Assembly: GCA_947493175.1 (NCBI GenBank) | Contig: CANLQD010000003.1 | Location: 806,001-870,000 of the forward strand | DNA length: 64,000 nucleotides | Origin: an uncultured Flavobacteriaceae bacterium | GTDB taxonomy: Bacteria; Bacteroidota; Bacteroidia; Flavobacteriales; Flavobacteriaceae | Direction of reading: 5' to 3' | In this document: positions 18,181 through 28,177 of the stretch, in pieces | Layout of the letters: each line of letters begins with the position of its first letter | How positions within the stretch are numbered: the stretch's first letter is position 1 | Made by a program: the position numbers and the translations under genes | Notes under the pieces: model-generated | Seen by the model: the letters and a program-made list of their open reading frames with translations, nothing else | The model's database searches: none | Told to the model about the DNA's origin: nothing

Positions 18181-19929
18181 ATGCAGTCAACAATTAGACC
18201 ACTACTCTTTTTTTTATTTCTCATCTACGGACTTGGGATTTCAGATGCGCAAGTAAAACAAGAGCTTTCAGATTTGCATCCGGAATCGGCCTACCTACAT
18301 CTTAGCACAAACTTACTGTTCCCAGGTGATTATCTATTCTATAGCTGCTACATTCTTGATCGAGAATCGTTACGACCTAGTACGGCCAGTAAACTCGTAT
18401 ATATAGAACTAGTAGACCAAAATAGAAAAGTGCTTCTAAAAAAATCACTTTTTCTAAGGGAAGGGAAAGCATCTAGCGATATCTTCATCAATACCGAAAT
18501 CCCCACCGGGAATTATAAGCTTATCGCCTATACGAACTGGATGCGCAACCAATCGACCGCTCCATTTTTCAGTAGTGATATTACGATCATCAATCCATAT
18601 ATGGAACAAAATACACTTGCTAATAATACCTTTTTATCCGGGAATTCCGGTTTCTCCAAAGCAAAGGAAGTACAAAGCGCAACTTCTAGACAGATGAATG
18701 CATCTACCAATACTGGTTTCATAACGCTGTCTATGGAACGAGCAAATCTGGGCAGTCGGGAAAAAGCGAGTTTACGCATTCTATCGGAAAATCAGAATAT
18801 GCAAGGTGGGCGTTATTCTTTATCGATTCGAAAAATTCTTGACATTCCCGTGAACGACCTCCCTACCGCAACGATGCAGAGACCGCTTAAAAAAGAAAAC
18901 GAGAAAGATGTTCCGGTTCTGTTTTTGCCAGAATTACGTGGAAAAATTATCTCTGGAAAGCTATCCAATACTAAGAATACAAAAAGCGATGTATCTGCTC
19001 AAGTAGCCTTATCGGTAGTAGGACAACCCGAACTTTTCAATATTGCCACCACTGACAAAGACGGTACTTTTACATTCAGTGTACCGTATGGGGCAACGAA
19101 CAAAACTGCTTTTCTTGAAGTTTTGGACAGGTCCGACCTTCAAATAGCCATAAAAGAATACCCACCTGTCTCGTATGAGAGCCTAACATTTCCTGAATTA
19201 TCACTACTCCCGGAATTCGAGACCGCTATCTTAGAAAAAAGCATACACAATCAAATCGAAACTGCATATTTCTCGGTTAAACCAGATAGTATATTCCCAG
19301 AGAAAATAACCCCTCTTTTTGGGACAAATCAGCTTAAAACATATCGCTTAGATGAGTTTACTCGCTTCCCAACCCTAGAGGAAACCTTCCGTGAAATACT
19401 ATCCGAAGTAAGGATTAGGAATCGCAAAACCGGCAAGCGATTGAGCGTGCGGACACCTCCTTCCGCTTTATTCGAAAACTGGGATGCACTGGTACTGCTT
19501 GATGGTCTCTTAATCCAAAATCACAGCACCCTTTTAATGCAATCCGCTATTGATATTGAGCAGATTTCCGTTTCTCCCTTCAATATTTTTCTTGGTAACC
19601 GACGATACCAGGGAAGTATTATGCTATCAACAGCTTCCAATAAAGACAAGGTTGTCGAAGTCTCAAGATATGCCTTATCCTTACCTGCGTTTCAACCGAA
19701 AAAACGCTATTATTCCCCAAAATATGAATATGGGGACACTTCGCTTTTAGACCATATTCCGGATTACAGATACCAGCTATTTTGGGAAGGGAATCTCATG
19801 TTAATGCCCCATGAGACAAACATCAATTTTGTTACCTCAGATGTTAGGGGAAAATTCGAAGTCGCCCTTGAGGGCTATACCGAAATGGGAATCCCAATTT
19901 CCGAAAGATTGTTCTTTGTGGTAGAGTAG
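18181..19929 (+). CDS. Secreted MG2-like (macroglobulin-type) surface protein
   Basis: 582 aa, signal peptide through about residue 24 (LIYGLGISDAQ). The first 120 residues (HPESAYLHLSTNLLFPGDYL, then PTGNYKLIAYTNWMRN) resemble the MG2 domain found in alpha-2-macroglobulins and in Bacteroidota proteins next to DUF4249/TonB receptors. A central carboxypeptidase-regulatory-like stretch (about 255-320) follows. It starts 14 bp after the DUF4249 stop and closes the cluster. There is no thioester motif, so it is not a full macroglobulin. Function unknown; likely a surface partner of the receptor. Confidence 0.7.
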   Translation: MQSTIRPLLFFLFLIYGLGISDAQVKQELSDLHPESAYLHLSTNLLFPGDYLFYSCYILDRESLRPSTASKLVYIELVDQNRKVLLKKSLFLREGKASSDIFINTEIPTGNYKLIAYTNWMRNQSTAPFFSSDITIINPYMEQNTLANNTFLSGNSGFSKAKEVQSATSRQMNASTNTGFITLSMERANLGSREKASLRILSENQNMQGGRYSLSIRKILDIPVNDLPTATMQRPLKKENEKDVPVLFLPELRGKIISGKLSNTKNTKSDVSAQVALSVVGQPELFNIATTDKDGTFTFSVPYGATNKTAFLEVLDRSDLQIAIKEYPPVSYESLTFPELSLLPEFETAILEKSIHNQIETAYFSVKPDSIFPEKITPLFGTNQLKTYRLDEFTRFPTLEETFREILSEVRIRNRKTGKRLSVRTPPSALFENWDALVLLDGLLIQNHSTLLMQSAIDIEQISVSPFNIFLGNRRYQGSIMLSTASNKDKVVEVSRYALSLPAFQPKKRYYSPKYEYGDTSLLDHIPDYRYQLFWEGNLMLMPHETNINFVTSDVRGKFEVALEGYTEMGIPISERLFFVVE

Positions 19930-20074
19930 TTTCTTCGAATATCCAAAATCACACAAAAATTAGCAACGACAGTTTAATAAGTGTATTGCTATTTAAAAAA
20001 ATCATCTTTGATGCTGCGCCAAAATAATGGAATAGCCTCTTACTATCATACCATATTTAACTACCTTTATCACG

Positions 20075-20821
20075 ATGAAGCAATCTACCCAAATCTACGG
20101 TGTACGAGCCGTCATTGAAGCTATCAACACCAATGAACCCATCGACAAGGTTTTTATTCAAAGGGGACTTAGAGGTGATTTATCACGAGAGCTAGAAAGT
20201 TTGGTTCGCAAAAAAGGCATCAACGTATCATACGTACCGGTCGAAAAGTTAAATCGACTTTCCAGAAACAATCATCAAGGGGTCATCGCCAATATCTCCC
20301 CAATATCCTTTTACACCTTAGAGGAATTGGTCGATACTGTCATGGACCAGAAAAAAGCACCGCTGTTTCTTTTATTAGACCAGTTATCGGATGTTCGCAA
20401 TTTTGGAGCCATTATACGTACCGCGGAATGCACGGGAGTCGATGGTATTATCATACAAAAAAAAGGTGCTGCACCGGTAACTGCCGATACCATTAAAACT
20501 TCGGCGGGAGCAGCTTTTATGGTCCCCATTGCAAAAGTAGATCATATAAAAGACGCTATTTTTTACTTACAGGCGAGCGGAATCAGCGTAGTCGGTGCTA
20601 CTGAAAAGACAGACACCGTTGTCTATGACGTCTCTTTCGCAAACGCCTGTGCAATCGTCATGGGTTCTGAAGATCGGGGTATATCTCCCTCCGTTTTAAA
20701 AATTGTGGATCATACTGCCAAATTACCATTATTAGGAGAAATAGCATCACTAAATGTATCGGTAGCATGTGCCGTCTTCCTCTACGAGGTTGTGCGGCAA
20801 CGAAATGGTTCTCTGAACTGA
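20075..20821 (+). CDS. rlmB: 23S rRNA (guanosine(2251)-2'-O)-methyltransferase RlmB
   Basis: 248 aa. N-terminal substrate-binding domain (YGVRAVIEAI, about 8-75) and a SpoU/TrmH knotted methyltransferase domain with motif 1 RNFGAIIRTAEC, motif 2 IVMGSEDRGIS and motif 3 ASLNVSVACAVFLYE. It methylates the ribose of G2251 in the peptidyl-transferase loop with SAM. The length and all three motifs are complete. It converges with the rhomboid gene. Confidence 0.93.
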   Translation: MKQSTQIYGVRAVIEAINTNEPIDKVFIQRGLRGDLSRELESLVRKKGINVSYVPVEKLNRLSRNNHQGVIANISPISFYTLEELVDTVMDQKKAPLFLLLDQLSDVRNFGAIIRTAECTGVDGIIIQKKGAAPVTADTIKTSAGAAFMVPIAKVDHIKDAIFYLQASGISVVGATEKTDTVVYDVSFANACAIVMGSEDRGISPSVLKIVDHTAKLPLLGEIASLNVSVACAVFLYEVVRQRNGSLN

Positions 20822-20879
20822 TATTTATAGGCTATTGAACAAACTCCCTGTAAGATACAGTTTGTAGTTTGGTCAAGTA

Positions 20880-21623
20880 CTAATCTACCTTCTTCTTGGC
20901 CTCTTGCTTATAGTGATAAGTGATTTTCACGCTGGCCGAAGTAGCACTTTCCTCTTCTTGCTTCATTTCGATAAAATTTCCGTCTTCATCGAAATGCCTT
21001 AGAAACTCGTCATCTTCCTCGTTGTAATCATCTTGTTCCCAATCGTACTTTTTAGGGGATGGCATTTTTGAACGTATAAAGACCGATAAGGCCAAACCAG
21101 CTATAAAACCACCCAGATGACCTTCCCACGAAATACCTTCCTTTATAGGAAAAATGTACCAAAGCATACTCCCATAAATAAACACGACCACCAATGATAG
21201 CGCAATTAAACGGTAATATTTAGTAAAAATTCCTTTGAAAAAGATAAAACTGGCCAACAGGTAAATAATGCCGCTCGCTCCAATATGATATGAAGGTCGG
21301 CCGATAGCCCAAGTAATAAAACCCGATATGAGCATACCGAGCACCAAGACCTTTATTGCGCTGCTTCGATAGAAGTAAAAAAGCGCTGCCGTTAGAATCG
21401 CCAAGGGTATGGTATTATTATACAAATGTTCCAAAGAACCATGGATAAACGGGCTCAGGAAGATTCCCCGAAGCCCCATTAGTTTTTGGGGTATGATACC
21501 GTATTCATTAAAGTTTGTGTGCAATCGAAGCTCTAGCAAAAAAACTGTCCAGATAGCCAATACCGCCGCTAACGGCGCAAACAATACCGCATTGGTAAAC
21601 TTAAAATACTGATTTTCGAACAT
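20880..21623 (-). CDS. Rhomboid family intramembrane serine protease
   Basis: 247 aa with about six hydrophobic helices. The catalytic Ser lies in GASG (Ser117) and the His in GHLGGFIAG (His169), the expected dyad; HGSLEHLYNN around residue 61-70 is the conserved helix-2 His/Asn segment. A soluble acidic C-terminal tail (about 193-247, EQDDYNEEDDEFLRHFDEDG) follows the last helix. It cleaves transmembrane substrates in the inner membrane; the substrate is unknown. Confidence 0.9.
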   Translation of the reverse strand: MFENQYFKFTNAVLFAPLAAVLAIWTVFLLELRLHTNFNEYGIIPQKLMGLRGIFLSPFIHGSLEHLYNNTIPLAILTAALFYFYRSSAIKVLVLGMLISGFITWAIGRPSYHIGASGIIYLLASFIFFKGIFTKYYRLIALSLVVVFIYGSMLWYIFPIKEGISWEGHLGGFIAGLALSVFIRSKMPSPKKYDWEQDDYNEEDDEFLRHFDEDGNFIEMKQEEESATSASVKITYHYKQEAKKKVD

Positions 21624-21765
21624 GCCATAAAGTTAGCAATAAACCGGCCATGGGCGTTTTACCTGAAATATTGTCATTGCTCCAAGTAACAGACAATTCC
21701 CAAAAAGATTTCGGTTCAATGGCTATTCCATGGCCGTTGTACCAACTTTATTTTACTTTTACACC

Positions 21766-23043
21766 ATGAATGAACCGCTCGCAGAACGAATACGCCCAAA
21801 AACCTTGGAAGACTATGTGAGTCAACGACATTTGGTCGGTGAACAGGGTTCGCTAACAAATCAAATAAAAAAAGGGGTTATTCCTTCCCTAATTCTTTGG
21901 GGACCTCCAGGGACGGGAAAAACTACCTTGGCGAACATCATCGCCAACGAAAGTGGTCGGCCCTTTTATACCTTAAGTGCTATCAACAGTGGTGTAAAAG
22001 ACATTCGGGAAGTGATTGAAAAAGCAAAACAGAGCGGGGGCCTCTTTACTGCTAAGAACCCGATTTTGTTTATCGATGAAATACATCGTTTCAGCAAATC
22101 ACAACAAGATTCATTGTTGGCCGCAGTCGAAAAAGGTTGGGTAACATTGGTCGGCGCCACGACCGAAAATCCAAGTTTTGAAGTAATTCCCGCACTCTTA
22201 TCACGTTGCCAAGTGTATATTTTAAACGCGTTCGGAAAAGAAGATCTGGAGGCCCTCTTGAAACGGGCCATGGAAAATGACCCCATACTCCGATCCAAAA
22301 AAATTACCTTGAACGAAACGGAGGCGCTCTTAAGGTTATCAGGAGGCGACGGTCGCAAACTCTTGAATATTTTTGAGTTGGTTATCAACTCAGAGGTACA
22401 AGATACGATAACCATTACAGATGCCCTTGTAATGGGTAAAGTTCAAAAGAACACCGTCCTGTACGATAAAACTGGGGAACAACATTACGACATTATTTCG
22501 GCCTTCATTAAATCGATTCGAGGTAGTGACCCAAACGCAGCGGTTTACTGGCTCGCCCGAATGATCGAGGGTGGGGAAGATGTAAAATTCATTGCACGTA
22601 GGATGCTTATCTCGGCCTCGGAAGACATTGGGCTAGCGAACCCTACCGCTCTAGTCATAGCCAATAACACCTTCCAAGCGGTTACCACCATCGGCTATCC
22701 CGAAGCACGTATAATTCTTAGCCAATGCGCTGTTTATCTAGCAACTTCCCCAAAAAGTAACGCTAGTTACGTTGCTATAAAAAAAGCACAGCAAAAAGTA
22801 CGTGAAACAGGAGACCTTTCGGTACCACTCCCCTTGCGAAATGCTCCGACAAAACTGATGAAAGACTTAGGATATGGTGAAGAATACAAGTACGCACATG
22901 ACTACCAAAACAATTTTGTTGAAACAGAATTTCTTCCGGATGAGATTTCAGGCACTACTTTTTATGAGCCCGGAACCAATCAACGAGAAATGGCAATAAA
23001 AGAGTTTTTGAAGAATCGATGGAAGGATAAATATAAACTCTAG
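21766..23043 (+). CDS. rarA: Replication-associated recombination protein A (MgsA/RarA AAA ATPase)
   Basis: 425 aa from ATG 21766; an in-frame ATG at 21730 would add a 12-residue extension without homology. The start MNEPLAERIRPKTLEDYVSQ is typical. Walker A GPPGTGKTT (about 46-54), Walker B ILFIDEIHRF, sensor 1 GATTENPSFE, then the helical tetramerisation domain (SAFIKSIRGSDPNAAVYWLA). It acts at stalled replication forks together with SSB. Its stop overlaps the convergent downstream gene by 4 bp. Confidence 0.94.
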   Translation: MNEPLAERIRPKTLEDYVSQRHLVGEQGSLTNQIKKGVIPSLILWGPPGTGKTTLANIIANESGRPFYTLSAINSGVKDIREVIEKAKQSGGLFTAKNPILFIDEIHRFSKSQQDSLLAAVEKGWVTLVGATTENPSFEVIPALLSRCQVYILNAFGKEDLEALLKRAMENDPILRSKKITLNETEALLRLSGGDGRKLLNIFELVINSEVQDTITITDALVMGKVQKNTVLYDKTGEQHYDIISAFIKSIRGSDPNAAVYWLARMIEGGEDVKFIARRMLISASEDIGLANPTALVIANNTFQAVTTIGYPEARIILSQCAVYLATSPKSNASYVAIKKAQQKVRETGDLSVPLPLRNAPTKLMKDLGYGEEYKYAHDYQNNFVETEFLPDEISGTTFYEPGTNQREMAIKEFLKNRWKDKYKL

Positions 23044-23984
23044 AATTTAATATTGAGCTCTTTTACAGTCTGCTCCTCGCCTACATAGTACTCGAAAAAC
23101 CACTTACCATCCTTTTTATAAACGACCCCATTACCTTTTTCTACCTTGGCAGTGTAAACATCAGGAACGGCTGTATTAAAAATCTTAAGTACAATTTTCG
23201 GTGTGCTATCTACAAGCTGATAGCCGTTTGATATTTCTTGGGCATATAGAACCTGAGAAGAAGAAATTTCCGTTGCATCGACTGCTTCCACTGTAGCCGC
23301 CGTCTCCTTGACCATATCGGACTCTTCTGGCTCCTTACTTTTGTACAATTGTTCCTCCGTTGTGGCCACCTGCTCGGTTACTTTACTGGTTTCTTTTTTG
23401 GTATAGTCCGATGCGACGGGTTCCAAATTCTTATAAGACTGTTCGTCTATTGTAGCCTTCTGTTGTACTACCGGGTTTTGCCCTGTATAGGAATCTTTCA
23501 GAGTTTTCACATCGTTCTTAAAACTCACCGTTACCGGCTCCTGTGTCTCTCCTCTGCCATTATAGTTATAAGCTACCGTATCAAATGAAGAAAATGCTTT
23601 AGTAATCGATTCGGTATAGGCCTCTTTAAAAACCTTTAGCTTACTTTTCCCTTCTTGGGTCACAAACACCTCAGTTCCCCTACAATCAACCAACACAAGG
23701 GTACATTTGGTACTGAACATAGTGGAATTATCATCAAGACGAACCGTAAGTCCTAAACAACGATTCGCATACAATTCGTCGGGAAGAGCATCATCATATA
23801 CTACATTAAATCCTTTTTTAACAAACAAATATTTGACCAAGGTACTCGTTGAATGCTGATTTTGTTGTTTAAAACTATCAAATCTAGTAGGTACAACGAT
23901 ATATTTATAATCATTCAACTGAGCTTGTACTTTACCAACAAAAATAGTCAGTATAAAAATGGACAGTATCGTTCGCATTACCAT
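23040..23984 (-). CDS. Secreted protein of unknown function, end of DUF5723 operon
   Basis: 314 aa (a start two codons later, ATG 23978, is equally good). A signal peptide ends near KVQAQ. The N-terminal third (YIVVPTRFDSFKQQNQHSTS) looks like a folded domain; residues about 140-240 form a low-complexity Thr/Glu/Lys-rich linker with repeats of EQSYKNLEPV and EEQLYKSKEPE, and the C-terminus is a short beta-rich module (YTAKVEKGNGVVYKKDGKWF). No known catalytic motif. It follows the DUF5723 gene after 87 bp on the same strand. Confidence 0.65.
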   Translation of the reverse strand: MVMRTILSIFILTIFVGKVQAQLNDYKYIVVPTRFDSFKQQNQHSTSTLVKYLFVKKGFNVVYDDALPDELYANRCLGLTVRLDDNSTMFSTKCTLVLVDCRGTEVFVTQEGKSKLKVFKEAYTESITKAFSSFDTVAYNYNGRGETQEPVTVSFKNDVKTLKDSYTGQNPVVQQKATIDEQSYKNLEPVASDYTKKETSKVTEQVATTEEQLYKSKEPEESDMVKETAATVEAVDATEISSSQVLYAQEISNGYQLVDSTPKIVLKIFNTAVPDVYTAKVEKGNGVVYKKDGKWFFEYYVGEEQTVKELNIKF

Positions 23985-24071
23985 GTATTATTTTTGGTTT
24001 ATAGAACTGTCTATGAAAAAAACGTGCCAAAGAGAATTGTTATTCAAAAAGATGGTCAAAACTAGGCATTG

Positions 24072-25502
24072 TCAGTTCTTGCGCCAAGATATAATATTTA
24101 ATCCGAACTGGAAAGAGGTGTATCGGCTAGCCGCAATGTTTTGATAGGCAAGCAAATTATCGGCCAATACATACATATTTACCGGTCCTGCCTGTATATT
24201 GAGGCCCAAACCGATATTCGTCAAAGAAAACTTGTCGACCGTATACGTAGCTTTCAGGGCCATAACATTCCCGAAACGTCTTAGGTAAAAGGCAGAAAGC
24301 GCGGTCTGAGGTCCACGGGGCCTATTTATTGCATAAAGTTGTCCGCCCACGCTATTTGCATACTTCGACCGGAAACCTCCACCACGTACCGCCGTACCAC
24401 AGTCACAATTGACCCTAGAAGCAAGCTGCTCACCAAAATTATAACGAACCGAAGCATTCAATTTAGTGGGCCGAAAACTAATATAACTTTTATCATTGTC
24501 CTCGAAGGGAACAAATTCTTCGATTTCATCGACCAAGTCCTGCCAAAAATCCGCATCTGGATCAACTAGTGCGTCTGGTAAGATAATTTCAACTCCTTCC
24601 ACAGTTGCATTGCCCTTTAGGGCATAGGTCTTCACATCGTTGGTATGATAAATAAACCCAAGGTCTAGAAGACTCCCGGTAAATACGGTTTGTTCGTTTA
24701 GGTGATAGGTAAACCCCAAATCGACACCTAAACCTAGATTTCCTCCAAAAAAGCCTCTTTTTAAAATCGTTCCAGCAAGATTTTCCTCATCCTGTGCTTC
24801 CCTTAGTGCCTCAATTCCGGAAGTTCGCATCCGCATATCTGCATCTATGGTACTAGCAAAAATATTGTTTTGCCCTTCGGTGGTTACAAAGGAGCCCCTG
24901 TTTCCCGTAGAGTTGAAATCAAAAATACTCGAGTAGATCTTGGCTCGGGCTCCAATGGTCAATTCGTTATCTACTTTCTTATTGACGCCGAAATGAAAGA
25001 CGTTCATCATTTCGCCGCGCGTTTTTAAATGCCCCAAGTCAAAAGCTTGGTTTAGGCGATCTGCGTTGCCCTCAAAAGCCAAAATGGCATAATCTTGGAA
25101 CCAATAGCCGATAGCATCGCCTTCATTGTAAATTCCGAAAGAATAAAAGTTATCTTCATTTTTACCCCTGAAACCTATATTAAGCAATTCTAACTGATAG
25201 GTACCACTCAACTCATCTCTTGGGTTCATCCCAAAAATTGCTCGTTCCCTTACTTTCGTATTGATGTCGATACCATCATCTGCAAAAATATCATTGACCG
25301 AAATACCACTTGATCCTGCTTGAAAAGAAATCCCGGACAGCGTCGGAATCCCGCCATACCAGTTAAAATCGGTCTCTACACCAGGATTTACCATAAGCGA
25401 TTGTGGTATTTCACTGAAATCGTATAGCAGCTGCTTGTTTTGTCCTAGCGCACACCAACCCATCCCTAAAAGGGCCACTAAAAAGAGCTTGTTCTTTCTC
25501 AT
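24072..25502 (-). CDS. DUF5723 family outer-membrane beta-barrel-like protein
   Basis: 476 aa. Signal peptide MRKNKLFLVALLGMGWCALG. The sequence is rich in alternating beta strands with features such as NPGVETDFNWYGGIP near the N-terminus, as in DUF5723 proteins of Flavobacteriia, which are PorV/FadL-like barrels of unknown role. Its ATG overlaps the stop of the lipoprotein gene upstream (ATGA at 25499-25502), implying a functional pair. Two Cys occur close together (VNCDCGTAV). Confidence 0.8.
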   Translation of the reverse strand: MRKNKLFLVALLGMGWCALGQNKQLLYDFSEIPQSLMVNPGVETDFNWYGGIPTLSGISFQAGSSGISVNDIFADDGIDINTKVRERAIFGMNPRDELSGTYQLELLNIGFRGKNEDNFYSFGIYNEGDAIGYWFQDYAILAFEGNADRLNQAFDLGHLKTRGEMMNVFHFGVNKKVDNELTIGARAKIYSSIFDFNSTGNRGSFVTTEGQNNIFASTIDADMRMRTSGIEALREAQDEENLAGTILKRGFFGGNLGLGVDLGFTYHLNEQTVFTGSLLDLGFIYHTNDVKTYALKGNATVEGVEIILPDALVDPDADFWQDLVDEIEEFVPFEDNDKSYISFRPTKLNASVRYNFGEQLASRVNCDCGTAVRGGGFRSKYANSVGGQLYAINRPRGPQTALSAFYLRRFGNVMALKATYTVDKFSLTNIGLGLNIQAGPVNMYVLADNLLAYQNIAASRYTSFQFGLNIISWRKN

Positions 25503-26047
25503 TTTAAACGAACTCTAAATTTGCCACTAGATTGAAGCGTAATTAACGGATCCGGTAGGTCAGAAGTACTGGTATTATCACCCAGATTCACCGCATTGAC
25601 CCTTATACTTGAAGTATTCCTGATGATATCGATGCTTCTTCCCGTACCGCCATAGGCAATTTCACGTTGTAGGAGGGCGGTAGGTGCGGGTTGTAATGAG
25701 AAAGTCTCCGTATCCAACACATTATTGGCATCGTCCAAAAACTGGATTGAAACCTCTAACTCTTTGCTGGTAGTATTCTCGACTATGTAGGTAATAGAAC
25801 CGTCAATGACCCTATCTGCAAAGACATCGCTACTGAATGCATCAAAATTAAAATCTTGCGAATAGAAGTTAGTTCCGCTCGTCAAATTGATAAGACCTTC
25901 GGGTGCTTCAACGTATAGAATACTTGCTTCCCAAACCGGTTCTATCGCTAAATCATCGTACTGATCGAAGTCTTGCTCTTCCACACAGGATGACAGGAAG
26001 GCAATACATACCAAACAGCAGGAAGCTACAAATCCGAATGCTTTCAT
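25499..26047 (-). CDS. Lipoprotein of unknown function, partner of DUF5723 protein
   Basis: 182 aa. The N-terminus CCLVCIAFLSSCVEEQDFDQ has a lipobox with Cys21. The mature protein looks beta-rich (immunoglobulin-like fold by pattern: DGSITYIVENTTSKELEVSI). It is the first gene of a three-gene minus-strand run with DUF5723 and the linker-rich secreted protein; the overlap with DUF5723 suggests coupled translation. Confidence 0.72.
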   Translation of the reverse strand: MKAFGFVASCCLVCIAFLSSCVEEQDFDQYDDLAIEPVWEASILYVEAPEGLINLTSGTNFYSQDFNFDAFSSDVFADRVIDGSITYIVENTTSKELEVSIQFLDDANNVLDTETFSLQPAPTALLQREIAYGGTGRSIDIIRNTSSIRVNAVNLGDNTSTSDLPDPLITLQSSGKFRVRLK

Positions 26048-26099
26048 GAATTAACCTTTTGTATCTTAAAAACGCACTTGCGCTTTCGCTATAATAACT

Positions 26100-26789
26100 C
26101 TACAAATAGGTTTTTATTTCATGTAAATCGTGAATCATGTGACAGAAATCGTGCATCGGTCCATTATCGGAGTTGAAATGAAGTGCATGAAAACCAACCG
26201 CCAGGGCACCCTGAATATCGGCCTCCAAACTATCCCCGATCATGATAGCTTTTCTACTATCGGTTTTCGCCAATTTTAGGGCCATCTCAAAAATAATAGG
26301 ATTTGGCTTTTTAACCCCGGCCATTTCAGAATTGACAACTTGTTGAAAATAACCATGAATGTTGGCGTTTTTTAATTTTTTCTCCTGAATCTCCTGAAAA
26401 CCATTGGTAATTATATGTAAATGATATTTCGGCTTCAAATAGTCCAAAACTTCAATGGTATTCGGAAAGAGGTGGTTTTCCGAAGACAAATGGGCTATAT
26501 ACTCCTCGGCCAGATGATTGATCATATCATCCGAAACGGTGTGCCCCAAGGTATCGAAAACGGATTTCAAGCGTTGGTACCGCAATTCCGACTTACTGAT
26601 TTTTTCTTCCCGGTACAACTTCCAAAATGCCAGATTTGTAGGTACGTACACTTCTAGAAAATCCTGTAGGTCAACGCCAACCTGATTTTTGTCCAGGATT
26701 TTGTCAAAGGTAAGCGCCGAATTTTTTTCAAAATCCCATAAAGTATGGTCTAAATCGAAAAAAACATCTGTAATTTGTTCGTTATACAT
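26100..26789 (-). CDS. HAD hydrolase, YjjG-type noncanonical pyrimidine nucleotidase
   Basis: 229 aa from ATG 26789 (MYNEQITDVFFDLDHTLWDF). The longer frame from 26846 lies inside the upstream gene and places no homologous residues. HAD motif I is FFDLDHTLWD, motif II HIITNG, motif III KKPNPIIFEMA, motif IV MIGDSLEADIQGA. YjjG-type enzymes dephosphorylate noncanonical or excess pyrimidine nucleoside monophosphates. The start overlaps the stop of the polysaccharide deacetylase gene by 8 bp. Confidence 0.88.
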   Translation of the reverse strand: MYNEQITDVFFDLDHTLWDFEKNSALTFDKILDKNQVGVDLQDFLEVYVPTNLAFWKLYREEKISKSELRYQRLKSVFDTLGHTVSDDMINHLAEEYIAHLSSENHLFPNTIEVLDYLKPKYHLHIITNGFQEIQEKKLKNANIHGYFQQVVNSEMAGVKKPNPIIFEMALKLAKTDSRKAIMIGDSLEADIQGALAVGFHALHFNSDNGPMHDFCHMIHDLHEIKTYL

Positions 26790-28077
26790 GGTATTTATCA
26801 ATGATAGTGCGGTATAGTTCCATCCAGTCGATTTTTTCCGTTCCACCCAGAAGCTCGTTGGAAAATACCGTGATAAAGTTCCCGTTTACCGCCTTTACTT
26901 CCTGATAAAGGGCCGACATCCCGGCAAGAATGTTTTCTTTCCCAATATTATTGGTAAGGGCATAATCGTGTACCGCAAAAGGATGTACCCGTATAGGTTG
27001 CTGTATTTCCAAATTAATGTCATAAAAGAAAAATGGGGTACAAGTACCGGCCCTGAAACCTGTCTCATGGGAATAGCCCATGGTATAGTCATCGGTGAAC
27101 TCGGCATCTATTAAGTTTCTATAAGTTTCGGGAACATCGACCCTATTGTAGCGCAATCTTGAAAAATTGACCGGTCGATGAATGACATCCGATAGTCTTT
27201 TTTTCTCCTTCCGCAACAAATCAACATCATCAAAGGAGCTGTAGGAAGCCGATAAGGATACAATGCTATAATCTGCAATAGATTTGATCAGGTATTTGAA
27301 TCGATTGCTATTGGGGGATACATTTTTATCGTAGGTCGAGTAGGCCGCAAATTGAAAAAAGAACATGCTCCGTATACCATACTTTTTATGAAGTGCCACC
27401 ATCTCCGAGAAATTGTCATAAGGGTCTTTTCGGGGATTGAACCAGACCGCTATACGCTGTGAAACCCGCCTCCATTTTAAGGTAAAGAAATCCATTAGAA
27501 ACCCGGCCATACCCCTGGTAAAACCCCGATAGGCGAAGCAATGGGAAGTGGTTACATCGATTACCGAAGTATAACGATATTCCCTTGGTCGATACGCAAT
27601 ATCAGGAAAACGAAGTTGCAGTTTTTCCAAGAGTTTAAAAGCCCATACATCTACCACCGGACGTTTTAAAAATGTTTCTTTGTAGGCGATACTTTCCCTA
27701 GGAGGAAATCGCCCATGCATATCCTTTACATGGGGAAGATACTCTTCATACCTACTCAACAAATAAAAGCTTGCAGAAAAAATATCGAAAGGAATACTAC
27801 TGCGATCACCTGCGGTAAAGAAACAGGGAACCCCCTCCCAGTCGCCCATGGTAATCTGAATATCATTGATGCCCTGTTCAAACAGAAGATCATTACTGCG
27901 GATGAAAAACTCATTCTGCAGGGGCTGTTTCGTATAGGTAATCTTAGCTCCTGTATGCTTTATGAAATCTTCTACAGTGGTCGTGAAAATTACTTCTATT
28001 CCTAAAATTCTCGTAAACAGCTGCCGCATTACATAACTGAAACGGGATGTGATTTTATGGGTATAGATCAGTAACAT
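26782..28077 (-). CDS. DUF7033-type polysaccharide deacetylase family protein
   Basis: 431 aa. The N-terminal part (about 1-130, MLLIYTHKITSRFSYVMRQL and SRYEEYLPHVKDMHGRFPP) is typical of a Bacteroidota family that precedes a polysaccharide-deacetylase-like NodB fold (about 140-400). Catalytic Asp and metal His residues of classic deacetylases are not all obvious to me. Such proteins are linked to surface polysaccharide work. Translationally coupled to the HAD gene downstream; the link between the two functions is unclear. Confidence 0.78.
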   Translation of the reverse strand: MLLIYTHKITSRFSYVMRQLFTRILGIEVIFTTTVEDFIKHTGAKITYTKQPLQNEFFIRSNDLLFEQGINDIQITMGDWEGVPCFFTAGDRSSIPFDIFSASFYLLSRYEEYLPHVKDMHGRFPPRESIAYKETFLKRPVVDVWAFKLLEKLQLRFPDIAYRPREYRYTSVIDVTTSHCFAYRGFTRGMAGFLMDFFTLKWRRVSQRIAVWFNPRKDPYDNFSEMVALHKKYGIRSMFFFQFAAYSTYDKNVSPNSNRFKYLIKSIADYSIVSLSASYSSFDDVDLLRKEKKRLSDVIHRPVNFSRLRYNRVDVPETYRNLIDAEFTDDYTMGYSHETGFRAGTCTPFFFYDINLEIQQPIRVHPFAVHDYALTNNIGKENILAGMSALYQEVKAVNGNFITVFSNELLGGTEKIDWMELYRTIIDKYHV

Positions 28078-28177
28078 TCCTCTCTTGAATAACGGTCTTA
28101 AGGTGTTAGGTAAAAATATATTCGTGTCCTACCTTTTGTACAGTCGATTTTATAGGACCCTGAAACTTCATTGCCCA

